Shown one piece after another: positions 18,770 through 27,729 of a stretch of DNA of 32,572 bases. The DNA comes from Streptomyces thinghirensis (GTDB taxonomy: Bacteria; Actinomycetota; Actinomycetia; Streptomycetales; Streptomycetaceae). The position numbers and the translations under genes were made by a program. The notes under the pieces were generated by a model. The model did not search any database, was not told the DNA's origin, and worked only from the letters and a program-made list of their open reading frames with translations. The DNA lies in the NCBI GenBank assembly GCA_021502835.1, contig JAKFGP010000057.1, positions 1 through 32,572 on the forward strand, in the 5' to 3' direction. The first letter of the stretch is position 1. Each line of letters opens with the position of its first letter.

Positions 18770-19880
18770 TCAATTGCTCTGGACGCCTGCATAGGCTGAC
18801 CGCCAGTGCAGTAGCTGCGTGGCGAGCGTGATGCTCGGGAACCCGCTCGGAGAGCGCAGTGAGGGCGATCTCGGTTTCCACACGTGCCAGTGTCGCGCCC
18901 AGGCCGTAGTGAATGCCGCGCCCCAGGCAAGGTGAGCAGAAGTGTCGCGGCTGAGCTTGAAGTTGGTCCGGCTCGGCCAACCACGCTTCGTGGTTGGCTG
19001 CTGACAGCGACAGCAAGACGGCGGCCTCGCCGGCCGGGACAGTCAGTCCGCCGATGGTGATGTCCTGAGTGGGAAAGCGACGAAGGAGGAGCGGGGCAGG
19101 GCTTTTCACGGGGCGCATCAGTTCAGCTGCGGCGCCCGGGATCAGTTCGGGGTGCGCGCGCGCATTGGCCAGTTGCCCAGGGGTCTTGAGAAGAGTGAGC
19201 ACAGCATTGCCGATGAGCTGGACTGTGTTCTCGTATTCGAGGATGAATGAGGAAGGACGAACGAGCGGTTCCTCCGCGGTGAGTCGGTCGTCTTCCTCGT
19301 GCATAGCAGATCAAGTCAGACAGCATGTCGTCAGCGGGCTCTCCGCGTTTGTGGTCGAGGAGCCGAGTGAAGTAGCCGAGCATGGCTGTGACGGCGTCGT
19401 GAGCTGACTCCGGTCGGGCGGGACCGGGCGCTATGAGGGCGCCGATCCAGACCGAATATTCCGGCGGTGTTGTGCCGGGACACTGAGCAGGCTGGGCGAT
19501 CACTTCGCAATCGGCAGGGGAGCGGCATAGGGCAGTGATCAGGTTGGTACGTCCCTGATCACCGAGCGCGCTGAGAAGCTGGTCTGTTGGTTCTGCCTGA
19601 TGGGGATGCGTAGCTGAGTGACGTGGCGTGCGGTGAGGGCACTGCCGACCAGGCGTCGGATGCGGGCGTGGTCGGCGGGCCCATGTGGAGAAGGTTCGCG
19701 TCCAGAGAGGGAGGCGAGTGCAGTCCCCCGGAAACCGCCCTCCAGGGCCCTGCGCTTGTCCAGGGACAACATCGGATTCGTCAGTTCGCACGGACGTCCT
19801 CGTGTCGTGACGATCCAGGCCGGACTGCCGTCGGGGCCGGTGGATGCGGCGAATCGGGGCGCTGGAAAGCAGGCGCCGGT
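18770..19880 (-). CDS. Cytochrome P450-like protein lacking the heme cysteine
   Basis: Minus-strand blocks in P450 order: GSPAWIVTTRGRPCELTNPM, LSLDKRRALEGG, PADHARIRRLVGSALTARHV (C-helix region), DQLLSALGDQGRTNLITALC, a block with YFTRLLDHKRGEPADDMLSD, the I-helix FILEYENTVQLIGNAVLTLL, the K-helix AAAELMRPVKSPAPLLLRRF (E-x-x-R reads E-L-M-R), TIGGLTVPAGEAAVLLSLSA, ANHEAWLAEPD, then GRGIHYGLGATLARVETEIA and a stop at 18770-18772. Two key motifs differ from the family: the I-helix A-G-x-E-T reads L-E-Y-E-N, and the heme ligand in H-x-C-x-G is Gly (H-Y-G-L-G; codon 18903-18905). The N-terminus lacks roughly 30 residues and no clear start is seen. As read it cannot bind heme by thiolate; P450-like helper proteins of glycosyltransferases also lack this Cys. 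Six or more frame changes. Confidence 0.75.
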
Positions 19881-19935
19881 CTACCTTGCGGGGTGGTCAA
19901 CAAGACCCTGATGCAGATCCACGACGCCACCCTAG

Positions 19936-19965
19936 AGGCCGCTGTGCCAATCGATTCAGCGGCCT
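19936..19965. terminator. Hairpin between P450 and DUF6300-like gene
   Basis: Perfect 9-bp inverted repeat AGGCCGCTG (19936-19944) / CAGCGGCCT (19957-19965), 12-base loop. It lies in the divergent intergenic region (19881-20114), upstream of both genes, so it could be a leader structure or regulatory site as well as a terminator. Confidence 0.45.
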
Positions 19966-20114
19966 GTCACTGCTGTAGCAGGATGGCGGCGACCTTCTCG
20001 CGCAAGGGCATCTTCCGTCCCGCCGCGTCGGGCAGCGTCAGTGGGCGAGGCACAGACTTTGACGCTTATCAGCGAACGGCGGATCGGACGGTCCACCCCG
20101 AAAGGGGGCCTTGC

Positions 20115-20539
20115 ATGTCGTTCACCTGGCGCTACGTCCTACACGACGACGGATCCTTCTGCCGTATCGGCAACATCGACGGCAGCCTCGACAAGGGTGT
20201 CCGACGAAGAACTCGCCCAGCTTCCCCGTCCGAGACGAAGACGACCATCTGGCCCGGCCCTGCCCCTGCTGCCACGCCGAACTCCTGGTGCACTGGCACG
20301 GCCCGCTGATGATCGGCGTCTGGATGGAACTCTCCCGACCTACGACGCACACCCGCCCGCCGCCCGCGCGTTCATCCAGTGACACCCCGACGCCGACCGT
20401 GACCGAGGCGCTGCCCCAGTTGTTCGAGGACTGGGAGACCGAGACCATGCACGCCCACGGCTGGTCCCGCACGCCACAGCCTGAAGCGCCGCCCAGCCCA
20501 CCGGCCCACCTGAGCCTTGTACCGTGCGGACGAGGCTGA
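20115..20539 (+). CDS. DUF6300-like small protein
   Basis: ATG at 20115, preceded by AAAGGGGG six bases upstream. Begins MSFTWRYVLHDDGSFCRIGN, then IDGSLDKG, a frame change to SDEELAQLP and DEDDHLARPCPCCHAELLVH, WHGPLMIGVWMEL, then PTYDAHPPAARAFIQ, and in a third frame ALPQLFEDWETETMHAHGWS, TPQPEAPPSPPAHLSLVPCG and the stop at 20537-20539. The C-P-x-C-H-x-E-L knuckle suggests zinc binding; the second cysteine pair expected after the tryptophan-rich strand is not visible as read. From memory the layout resembles DUF6300 proteins of Streptomyces, about 110-140 residues and of unknown function. Three frame changes. Confidence 0.5.
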
Positions 20540-20639
20540 GCGCAGGGGGCAGTGCCTGCGCATGGACTTCTGGCGCCGGCCGGACCGGCGCAGAGGGCAT
20601 TGACAGCGAGGATAGTGCCAGCGCGCCCCGGTCGGGGCG

Positions 20640-21110
20640 TGGTGCGGGGCGTGGTCGGGTGGTCGCGGCGCTCAGGCCGCTGGCGCGGGCGATGCCGTCC
20701 AGCTCGTTGTAGAGGCCTGCTGCTCGGTGACTAAGCGGCGGTACTTTTCGCGCAGCTCCTGCAGTTCCGCCGGGTCGTCCGGCCGCAGAGGCTTCCACGA
20801 TCGCGAAGCCGGGGCTGCCGTCGGGGCCGGGCATTTCCACGAGTCGGTGGTCCATGCGGCCGGACAGGAAGATCGCCAGGACCGTCGCGTACTCGGCACT
20901 TCACCGGTGAACTGTGAGGCGTCACCGACGGGGCAGGCCTGATGGCCCTCGGCTATCAGGTGCACTCGTCTCGTCCACGGCCCTGGCCAGCACGTTAGCA
21001 CTGCTCGAGTCCATGCGGGCCTTGAGCGTCTCCATGTACAGGAGACGTTGTCGATCCTGCAGTTCTGAGTCGAAGTCGTCCGCGTCGTCTCATTTCGACA
21101 GCCTGGTTTG
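20640..21110 (-). CDS. Hypothetical protein, frameshifted
   Basis: Coherent minus-strand blocks: DDADDFDSELQDRQRLLYME, TLKARMDSSSANVLARAVDE, then LIAEGHQACPVGDASQFTGE, a frame change to ATVLAIFLSGRMDHRLVEMP-like sequence, GPDGSPGFAIVEASA, AELQELREKYRRLVTEQQAS and NELDGIARASGLSAATTRP. The protein is acidic and helical at the N-terminus, with a coiled-coil-like helix at the end, and has no membrane segment. I do not recognise it. It is convergent with the DUF6300-like gene, and its true end is unclear because its last part runs toward that gene. Confidence 0.4.
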
Positions 21111-21504
21111 GTACGTGGCGGGCGTCCAGGGCCGTACACGGTCGGTGCGCCACGCGGGCCCGGACGCGGACTCGCGTGTTGCCGTCGGCAGGGTATGGCG
21201 ATCGGCAGGGTCGGCGAGAGATGACAATCCAACGGCGCTGGGAGACTGGTCGGCACTCGCTCTGCAAGCGCGGCACCATTTGGCCGCCTACCCCAGACCG
21301 AAGCCGGCCAGCCCCGGGTGCCGAGCGCACGTGAGGCGTATCGGATGTTGGTCATGCTGCGCGCGTTGTGGATCAGCCGCAGATTCCCGATCCCGGTGCC
21401 GATTCGACTGAGTCGAGCTTGAGCAGTCCGATATCTACGTAGGTGCGGTACAGCCGTGGTCGCCTCTTACCACCACAGCCTCGTCCAGTTTGATCCCGTC
21501 ATGC
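21111..21504. other. Stretch without a firm gene
   Basis: The minus strand has short protein-like pieces (for example IGNLRLIHNARSMTNIRYAS) in mixed frames but no recognisable domain or ending. It may be the degraded upstream part of the gene at 20640-21110. Confidence 0.3.
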
Positions 21505-22270
21505 ATCTGGCCTGGTCCGCGCCATCGAGTTGTCCAGGAGGCTCGAGAGTGCCTCAGGTCCGTGCGGAGGTTCTCGACTGAGACCGAAGCTGGGTGACCA
21601 CCTCCGCGGTCATCAGAGCGCGTAGCAGGTCCTGAGCTCCGCGCGAGGGCACGTCCCTTTCAGGGTGAGGGTGTAGTGAGCGTGCCCTCCGTGGCTTCGA
21701 CGTACTGGAGCACGCGCGGCAGGTCCCGATGCACGCAGCATGACCTGCGAGGGAAGTGCCCTCGGCATCGCAGTCGACAAGGAGCGCAATGAGTGCAGTT
21801 GCCGGCCATCATCCTGTCGGTAGGCCGAACCGGTGACTCGGCCCTCCATCCGGCGGCGCGCAGGCTACACATGCGCCCTCCTGCTGCGCCAGGCTCGAGC
21901 GCGTTCGAGAGAGCGGACCCGCCAAGCCGTGCCGCGCGCGCGTGCGCGAGGGAGAGGTCCGCACAGCCAGATGGACCTCTACCGGCACCGCCCTCAACCA
22001 GGCCGGGGCCTTGGCATAGCTGTGTCGGAGCGGCCTCCCCGGCAAGAGTCCGGGCGAGTCGGGTAACGTTCCCCGCCAGGATGGCCGCCAGCCCGCCAGA
22101 CAGATCCAGGACGCTGGCCAGTCCGTATTCGAGCGTGCCTGGTCCCTTTCCACCCAGATCTCCGCTCAGGCCGGCATTGAGGTCCAGGAGGTCGTGCGAG
22201 CTCGTGTCGAACTCCTCTCCGTGTTCTGTTCGCCCACCACCTGTTCGAACACGTCCGCTCGTCGTATCGA
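21505..22270 (-). CDS. Unknown gene downstream of the sigma factor
   Basis: Directly follows the sigma factor on the same strand, in the frame of its C-terminus: HDLLDLNAGLSGDLGGKGPG, ASVLDLSGGLAAILAGNVTR, LARTLAG, DLSLAHARAARLGG, SALSNALE, and further down, after frame changes, LRTDLRALSSLLDNSMARTRPDA-like sequence near the stop at about 21507. Ala-Leu-Asp/Arg-rich helical segments of the type D-L-x-x-A-L-x-L-A are common in Streptomyces proteins encoded just after sigma factors of this class. Function is unknown. Start is not settled: GGAGAGGAG near 22206 is a possible ribosome site, but the frame is also open to the sigma factor, so a fused protein cannot be excluded. Confidence 0.35.
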
Positions 22271-22279
22271 CGCCCTCCC

Positions 22280-22820
22280 GCTGTTGCAGGCGAGCAGCAA
22301 GCACGCGGCGGGCCTTGAGGAGGCTGGCGCGTACGGTTTCAGGACTGATGCCCAGCTCCTCAGCGATCTCCGAAGGAGAGTGGCCGTCACTTCCATGCTG
22401 GTGATCTGCCGCTGGCGAGGAGGAAGATCGGCCAGTAACCGCAGAAGGTCCTGCTGCTGTTCCCGCTGCCGCAGCAGCGTCCGGGTGAGGAGAGGAGCGG
22501 GGAAGGCTCTGGAACCTCCTCGCAAAGGTCTGCCTTCAAGCGCGGCTGACATGCCGGACGAGGTCTCGGGATGCGACCCGCCGCGCCCAGGCTCGTGGGT
22601 TGTCGATCTCCGCCCACCTCCCGAACGCTTGATCATGGTCTCCTGGGTGACTTCTGCCGCTATCGCCAGGCGGGCTCCCTGCCGGATGAGGAAGCCGACC
22701 AGTGTGGGCGTGAACCTCCTGGTAGAAGGCCTCGAAACTGTGCGATGGAAGGGCAGGCGGGAAGCGTTTCGGGCTGGTTGTGCTGTGCTCGTGGCTTCCC
22801 GCGTGTTCACGATCGCTCAT
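22280..22820 (-). CDS. ECF-like RNA polymerase sigma factor, frameshifted
   Basis: ATG at 22820 (a GTG at 22838 is also possible). The N-terminal region reads SFEAFYQEVHAHT, then VGFLIRQGARLAIAAEVTQE and TMIKAFGRWAEIDNPRAWAR, RVASRDLVRHVSRA: this is sigma region 2 with the conserved D/E-x-x-Q-E-T-x-I-K helix and R-A-W-x-x-R-V-A. After a linker, LLTRTLLRQREQQQDLLRLL, ADLPPRQRQITSMEV and EIAEELGISPETVRASLLKA form region 4 with its helix-turn-helix, ending RRVLAARLQQREG. About 170-180 residues, typical of small actinomycete sigma factors that direct transcription of nearby accessory genes. Four frame changes. No anti-sigma factor with membrane helices follows, which matches the soluble-partner subclass. 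Confidence 0.75.
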
Positions 22821-23067
22821 GCTCGCCGCCCTGTTCACGACCAGACGCAGACAGGTTCCGTCCCCGCACTGTCCGGGTCGAACCGCTCTCCCGGAGGGCC
22901 TGAGCGATTACCAACGAGGTAGGCACCTCGCGCCTGCTCTGCCCACGCGCCAGGTGAGAAGCCACAAGGCCAAATCGGGCCGGTCAAGCCGCGCATAGGG
23001 CCAGAGTTGAGAAGGTCCATACTAGGTAGAGGGCTTTGAACCCGCGAGCGTGAACTGCTCCCGCAGA

Positions 23068-23614
23068 ATGCAGGACCGTCACGACCAGTACTCCCGACAA
23101 GCCGGCGGTCCTGTTCTTCCTGGACTTCATCAAGGTCCGCACCGGGCCGTCATTTTCTGCGGCGACGACGTTGCCCTCAGTCCGCCGCGACGCGCCGATT
23201 CCACCCACTACACCCTGCCCGGTGGCAACGTCGAAGATGGAGAAGACTTCCGCCCACGCGAACTCGCCGAGGGATTCCACCCGAACATCGACCAGCCGAC
23301 GGCGGCGATCTGCTGCGGGTCGTCGACCAGCGCGTCAGCCGCCCGGGCCTCGACCCCGTCGCCGCGCAAGTCCACCTGGATATACCGCTTCCACATCACC
23401 CCGGGAAGCCCGCGCGAGGCCCTTGCCGAGCAGGAACTGGACGAACTGTCCGACGGCAGCCACAAAGTCGGAGTCGTTGAATGGGTCGACTACCGCAAGA
23501 CTCGCCGACCTGCCCACCTTCCCACCCATCGGGTCTCTCCGCCCTCGCAGCACTGGCCAACCCCGCTCCACCGCCCGTGACGCCGTCACCGACGAGAACT
23601 ACACCTGGGTGTAA
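23068..23614 (+). CDS. NUDIX hydrolase, frameshifted
   Basis: Plus-strand blocks: VIFCGDDVAL, ADSTHYTLPGGNVEDGEDF, then RELAEG, which together form a slightly shortened Nudix box (G-x5-E-x7-R-E-x-x-E pattern, disrupted by an indel), then a frame with VVDQRVS-like and VAAQVHL-like sequence, IYRFHITP, ALAEQELDELSDGSHKVGVV, EWVDYRKT, LPTFPPIGS, ALAALANPA and a natural ending DAVTDENYTWV with TAA at 23612-23614. NUDIX enzymes hydrolyse nucleoside diphosphates linked to a second moiety; the substrate here is unknown. The C-terminal ending (D-x-N-Y-T-W-V) is characteristic of an actinomycete subgroup as I recall it. The start is uncertain; ATG 23068 has no good ribosome site. Confidence 0.7.
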
Positions 23615-24505
23615 GCCCTGAGTCGACCTCGGCCACCAGCTCCGGCACCACCAGAGCGACGTCCGCAGTTCATTGACTTCCCCATCCCGCGGAGAACGAC
23701 CACCCCCCCCCCCTCCAGGTGCTGGGAAGTGGGTACGAGGCCTCCGGTCTGGCGGGAGCGAGGAGGACACCGGGACGGTTTCGCCGGCCGCGCAGGCGAG
23801 GGTCGTGGTGGTGCCGTGCCGTAGTGCAGGCGGCCGGTGTCGGCGTACCGGCTCAGGAGCAGCGTCTGGGGAGCCACCGGCGGACCGGTGGCCGCCCCGA
23901 CGAGGGCCTCGGCCGTCTCACGGGCGTGTACTCCTTCCACGACCCTCGCTCCCGGACCGTAGACGCTGTCCAGCGGTTCGAGACGATGCCCTCCAGTCCG
24001 GTCGTCATGGCTCAGGTGAGCCACTAGCGCGCACCATCGCGGGGTCGTGGTCGACGGGCACAGCGTCCACGGCGCCTGAAGCCCCCAAGCGGCGAACAGG
24101 TCCTTCAGGGGTGGGTGCGGCGTCGCCGGCAGCTCCACTCTCCAGCACCCCCCGCTCAACGATACCGACGGCAACAGGTCATCGAACAAGCCAAATGAGA
24201 TGACCTGTAGGCCGGTTCTGTCGTGGTCCGGCACGTCTGGTCTGCTCCGAGAACCCGTAACCTGGCGCTGATCGCGGGCTGACACGCACCGCATACCCGC
24301 GTCGCCCCGCCGTGCGCGCTGGGCAGGCCACCGAGCAGCCGGGGACGATGCCCCGGCGGTCCGAAGTGCCGACCGGGTTGCAGAAGATGCCGCAGCCGGC
24401 GAGGAGCGTCTTCGGCGTGCAGCTTGCTGCCGGCGTCTGGCGACACGGTGCTTTGAAGATCAAAGGCCCATCCGTCGACCAGGGCATCTCCTGCTGGTGC
24501 GACAT
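23610..24505 (-). pseudogene. ATP-dependent DNA ligase, truncated and frameshifted
   Basis: The clearest part is the OB-fold half: a GLEGIVS motif followed by LDSVYGPGARVVE, RETAEALVGAATGPPVAPQT, LLLSRYADTGRLHYG and, in another frame, a FSAGWGS-like and V-V-P-E-L-V-A-E-V ending. Upstream, VISFGLFDDLL, LKDLFAAWG, APWTLCPSTTTP and an N-terminal piece around VDGWAF / IFKAP have spacing expected for the adenylation domain. The catalytic Lys of the E-P-K-x-D-G motif is not visible; the corresponding stretch reads E-M-P-W-S-T-D-G. The usual C-terminal R-H-P-x-R tail is also missing and the end collides with the convergent NUDIX gene. This would be a stand-alone bacterial ligase of the LigC/LigD-ligase type, involved in end joining. 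As read it is inactive. Confidence 0.6.
23703..23713 (+). repeat. Run of eleven C
   Basis: An uninterrupted C homopolymer, the longest noticed here, lies inside the minus-strand ligase reading frame close to one of its frame changes. Confidence 0.9.
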
Positions 24506-24839
24506 CTTGGTCTGAACGAAGTGACTTCAGTAAACCGTGAGTTCGATCACATACGCCTTCCCGGGGGTGGCGGGCGTTGGGTGTGTGCGGCGCGTACATG
24601 CCATACCAAACCGTCTGGGAGGACGACCGAGTGAGACTTTGACGTCGTCGCCCGGCATATGACCGCTGGTGCCACTCTGCACTACTGGCGGGGATGGGTA
24701 CTGCCGTCGCGGCCCCGGTACCGCCAACGCCTGATACAGGCCGCCTCGGCAAGCGCTAGCGGCTGCCGGGCCGCAGGACCTGCTGGCAGCCATCGCCGCC
24801 GGAGGCAGCGGCCGGCCTCGGCAACGCTCCCTTCGGCCG
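24506..24839. other. Intergenic stretch
   Basis: No recognisable gene. A GGCTGCC/GGCAGCC inverted repeat (24761-24767 / 24785-24791) is present. The region should hold the promoter and possibly the signal peptide of the downstream nuclease gene, but no clear signal peptide could be pieced together. Confidence 0.35.
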
Positions 24840-26756
24840 GCCCCCAGTTCAAGAAATCAGGACCGGTCTGGCGGGTCACTACTCCAGACGTGATCCTTCA
24901 AACACCGTGACTGATGCGGACGGCGACACCCGCGAACCTCACGGCGCTCCAGGTGTACACCACGAACGCAGACGGGACCCCGAAGGCGCAGGTACCGATC
25001 TCGACGGCTCCCGGGCAGTACGTGGGTGCTGGTGTCTCCTTCAGCTCCGGGCACCCTGGCAAGGGTTGCGCCGGTCCCGTACGGCAAGCTGAAGCCCGGG
25101 GCTTGCGTACACGCGCACCTCCGCCTCGACGGCAGCCTCCTGTACGAGACGGGACTGGTCTCCGGGCCGACTTCCGCATCGAGCCCTACGTGTAGTTCCC
25201 TGCCGCCAGTCGTCCTCGGCCATTGATCCGACCGCGCAGGAGACAGCCGAGGTCACCCGCCCGGACCCGGGGCCGGCTCTGCCGGCGTTCGACGCGAACG
25301 GTGCCGTGAAGCGGAGGGCCACCCAGGAGCGAACCTGCGGAAAGCCCGACGACAAGGGCCGTAAGGTCTGCATCCAGCTGTCCCCCTCCCACCGCGAGTC
25401 CAAGGCACGCGCTGAGAAGCGCGCGAGGGCGCAGCGCACGGCTGAAGAAGCAAGAGCTCCGAAGCCGGAAAAGTCTCCCGCTGAGGCAGGTGCCGGCAGC
25501 GGCGGCGGCCGCGCCCGCCGTGGACTTGTCGACTGGTGTTACGACTATCGCCGGTGGGCAAGACTACATGACCCGGGCGGATAGGCCCGCCTCAAGAACA
25601 TCGGATCAGCTAATCTGTTCTCGTCGACCCGGACGAGGCTGCCGATCGGCTTCGCCAAGTTCGACTTCGAACAGCGGACTCAAGGCCTACCCCAACAAGG
25701 GTGCGTCCGGATCGGACTCGCGGGAATTCCGACCAGCAGATCGTCATCGTGCCGGTCTCGATCGACCCGCCGCTGAAGGCGTCACCACGAAGTGGAACGC
25801 CGGGAGGGCATGCAAGTCGTGCGTGACGCTCGAAGACCCTGGTGGCCGACAATCAGAACAACTCGGCGGGCGACAGTGCCTACTGGGATGCGAACGACCT
25901 GAGCCGTACGGCGGCCGGTGGGGGACCATCCAGATGAACCTGGTCCGGCACAGCGCAAGCATCATCGACCTGGGCTGGTCTGGTGATAGCGACGGTGAGC
26001 GCCAGCCTCACCAGCTTCCGCGACGGCCGACTTCGGTAGTTCCAGATCAGAAGTCCAAGAGCTTCACCGCGCCTGACGACATCGTCAGAGGCTCGCGCCG
26101 ACGTGTACCGCCGTACTCAGTTGAACTGGACGGTGGACACCAACCTGTACCCGGCCGCCGGTGGATACTACTGGTACATGCAGCAAGTGATGTCTGACCA
26201 TGCCGACTCCGGGGCGGTGGGACTTCACTGATGCACTACTTGGGCCCCGATACCCCCGTGAAGAACAGTGCTGGTGCACGTGGACAGCGGATACCAGCCG
26301 TACTTCGCGTGCGCTGGACAGCGCACACCTGGAGCGTGCACCCGTCCGACGCGCCGGTGGGGACAGTCGACTGCGACGAGTTCGCGATGGCCTCGACGCA
26401 CGAGTCCGGCGGGCGTACCCGAAGAGCGTGAACCTCGTGACGTCCGGGAGCAAATGCGCGCAGCTGTTCACCGACAAGATGGGGACGGCTCTGCGAATTA
26501 CGGCCTGTTGGCGGACACCAGCACGGCGACGAAGGGACCGAGCGGTGTGCCTGAACGATGCGGGCGTGCGGCCATCCCGAGCCTGCAGAATCAGCGGGCG
26601 TTCAGCGGCTTTCCGGTTCGCGTCATGGCGGATGCTCGACGGCGACGATCTTTCGTGATCCCTCCCGGCTTCGAACACTGGCACGTCGACCGCGGCTACC
26701 TGCACCTGGCGCAAGATCGGCCGAGGGCAGTTAGTCCGAGCCTGCGGCAGGCGTAG
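24840..26756 (+). CDS. Secreted NucA/NucB-type nuclease domain protein, frameshifted
   Basis: N-terminal beta-rich module: VWRVTTPDVILQTPVTDADG, NLTALQVYTTNADGTPKAQV, PYGKLKPGACVHAHLRLDGS. A charged linker follows (AFDANGAVKRRATQE, HRESKARAEKRARAQRTAEE). A middle domain has YMTRAD, IGFAKFDFEQ, IVIVPVSIDPPLKGV-like sequence, GVTTKWNAG, GTIQMNLVR and VDTNLYPAAGGYYWYMQQVM. The C-terminal nuclease domain has VDCDEFAMASTHESGG, VNLVTSGSKCAQLFTDKMG, NYGLLADT, QNQRAFSGFPVRVMADA and FVIPPGFEH, stop at 26754-26756. D-C-D-E-F-x-x-A-x-T-x-E-x-G is the active-site signature of NucA/NucB-type DNases, and A-F-x-x-F-P / P-G-F-E are further family marks. About 620 residues with some ten frame changes. Likely an exported DNase, possibly an antibacterial effector given the facing SMI1/KNR4 gene. 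Confidence 0.7.
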
Positions 26757-26758
26757 CG

Positions 26759-26786
26759 GGAGGGGCCCAGCCAAGCTGGCCCCTCC
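26759..26786. terminator. Bidirectional terminator
   Basis: Perfect 9-bp arms GGAGGGGCC (26759-26767) / GGCCCCTCC (26778-26786), with AGC/GCT pairing inside. It lies between the convergent nuclease stop (26756) and SMI1/KNR4 stop (26795) and can serve both. Confidence 0.85.
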
Positions 26787-26794
26787 GTCGGTGT

Positions 26795-27440
26795 TCAACC
26801 GGCCAGTGGCTGCCAATGGCCTTCCTGCGCGGGGTCGATCCTGCTGCCCCACACCAGCACCCCACCGACCAGGCCCGGCTTGTCCCGTATGGCGAGAGCA
26901 GGGCTTCGAGCATGTCGGCGATGTCTTCCAGGTAGGTGGCCAGTGTGTCGAGCTTGTCGTCCTGGCCCTCGTTGTAGCGGGACCAACGGCCCAGGTACCC
27001 GGTCGATGTGTCGAGGTACAGACCCGAGGTGCGGTCAGTCACGCCGTAGGAGATCACCGGAATCCAGGAAGACCTCCACACGATGATCCGGTCGTATTCC
27101 GGCCGGCGGGCGTTGAGGGCGTCCTGGGCCCTTGGGAGTCCATCTGCTGCCGGTAGACGGCAGTTCGCGGCATTCAAGGACATCAGAGCCTGGTTCCCGG
27201 GCAGGCACCCGCGCCATCGACCCCGTCATCACCTGCGGTCAGGGACCACAGGGCGACGAAGTCGGCGGTACCGCCAGACCGAGGTCCCCTTCCAGGGCAG
27301 CGACGGCGGGTGCGTCCACGCCGGCACACGGAGCGCAGCTTTGGAGCGGGGGCGTTGTGCTGGAGCCAGCGGGTGATGCGGTGCCAGGCATCGCTGATTT
27401 CGCGTGCGGCGACCGCGTCGGAGGCAGGGTCGGACCCTCC
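26795..27440 (-). CDS. SMI1/KNR4 (SUKH) family immunity-like protein
   Basis: Reconstructed order: DAWHRITRWLQHNAPAP (N-terminal helix), a poorly preserved stretch, SLTAGDDGVDG-like sequence, VYRQQMDSQG, then DALNARRPEYDRIIVWRSSW, IPVISYGVTDRTSGLYLDTS, TGYLGRWSRYNEGQDDKLDT and LATYLEDIADMLEA, and after a frame change DKPGLVGGVLVWGSRIDPAQ, EGHWQPLAG with TGA at 26795-26797. The helix followed by W-x-x-x-W-I-P-V, D-x-x-G-x-x-Y-L-D and a late L-A-x-Y-L-E-x-I-A helix is the SUKH fold signature. SUKH proteins often neutralise nuclease toxins of polymorphic systems. This one starts right after a small gene on the same strand. About 210 residues, four to five frame changes. Start not determined. Confidence 0.75.
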
Positions 27441-27444
27441 GGTC

Positions 27445-27729
27445 CCCTGCCTGCTCCCGGGCCTCCGTGGCGGGGTCGGCGGTGGGGACCGCGTTCACAT
27501 AGCGGATCTGGATCCGGTCGGGCTCGCGAATGTAGCCAATGGTCGGGTCGGGGCAGTCCTCGAAGACGGCGCCGTCGACCGTCACGGACAGAATGCCGGG
27601 CAGAGCCGACGGCCGACCCATCTCAGGGTCGTCGGCCAACTGGCCGGCCAAGACCTTCAGGGCGTAGGGAACGCCTGCCTCGAGCCGCGCGGCGGTATCG
27701 CGTATGTCCGGAGGGATCTCCACGTTCAC
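27445..27729 (-). CDS. Small conserved hypothetical protein upstream of SMI1/KNR4 gene
   Basis: GTG start at 27729 with AAGGAG five bases upstream. Uninterrupted for about 90 residues: MNVEIPPDIRDTAARLEAGV, PYALKVLAGQLADDPEMGRP, SALPGILSVTVDGAVFEDCP, DPTIGYIREPDRIQIRYVNA and a tail VPTADPATEA. Cytosolic alpha/beta protein. I recall near-identical small Streptomyces proteins of about 90-100 residues encoded beside toxin-type or SMI1-type genes, with no assigned function. Close spacing to the SMI1/KNR4 gene suggests one operon, transcribed from the intergenic region to the right. Confidence 0.6.

Noticed and set aside
18770..24505. Secondary-metabolite gene cluster around the P450
   Set aside because: No synthase, glycosyltransferase, tailoring partner or transporter is seen; P450, sigma factor, NUDIX and ligase do not form a known pathway.
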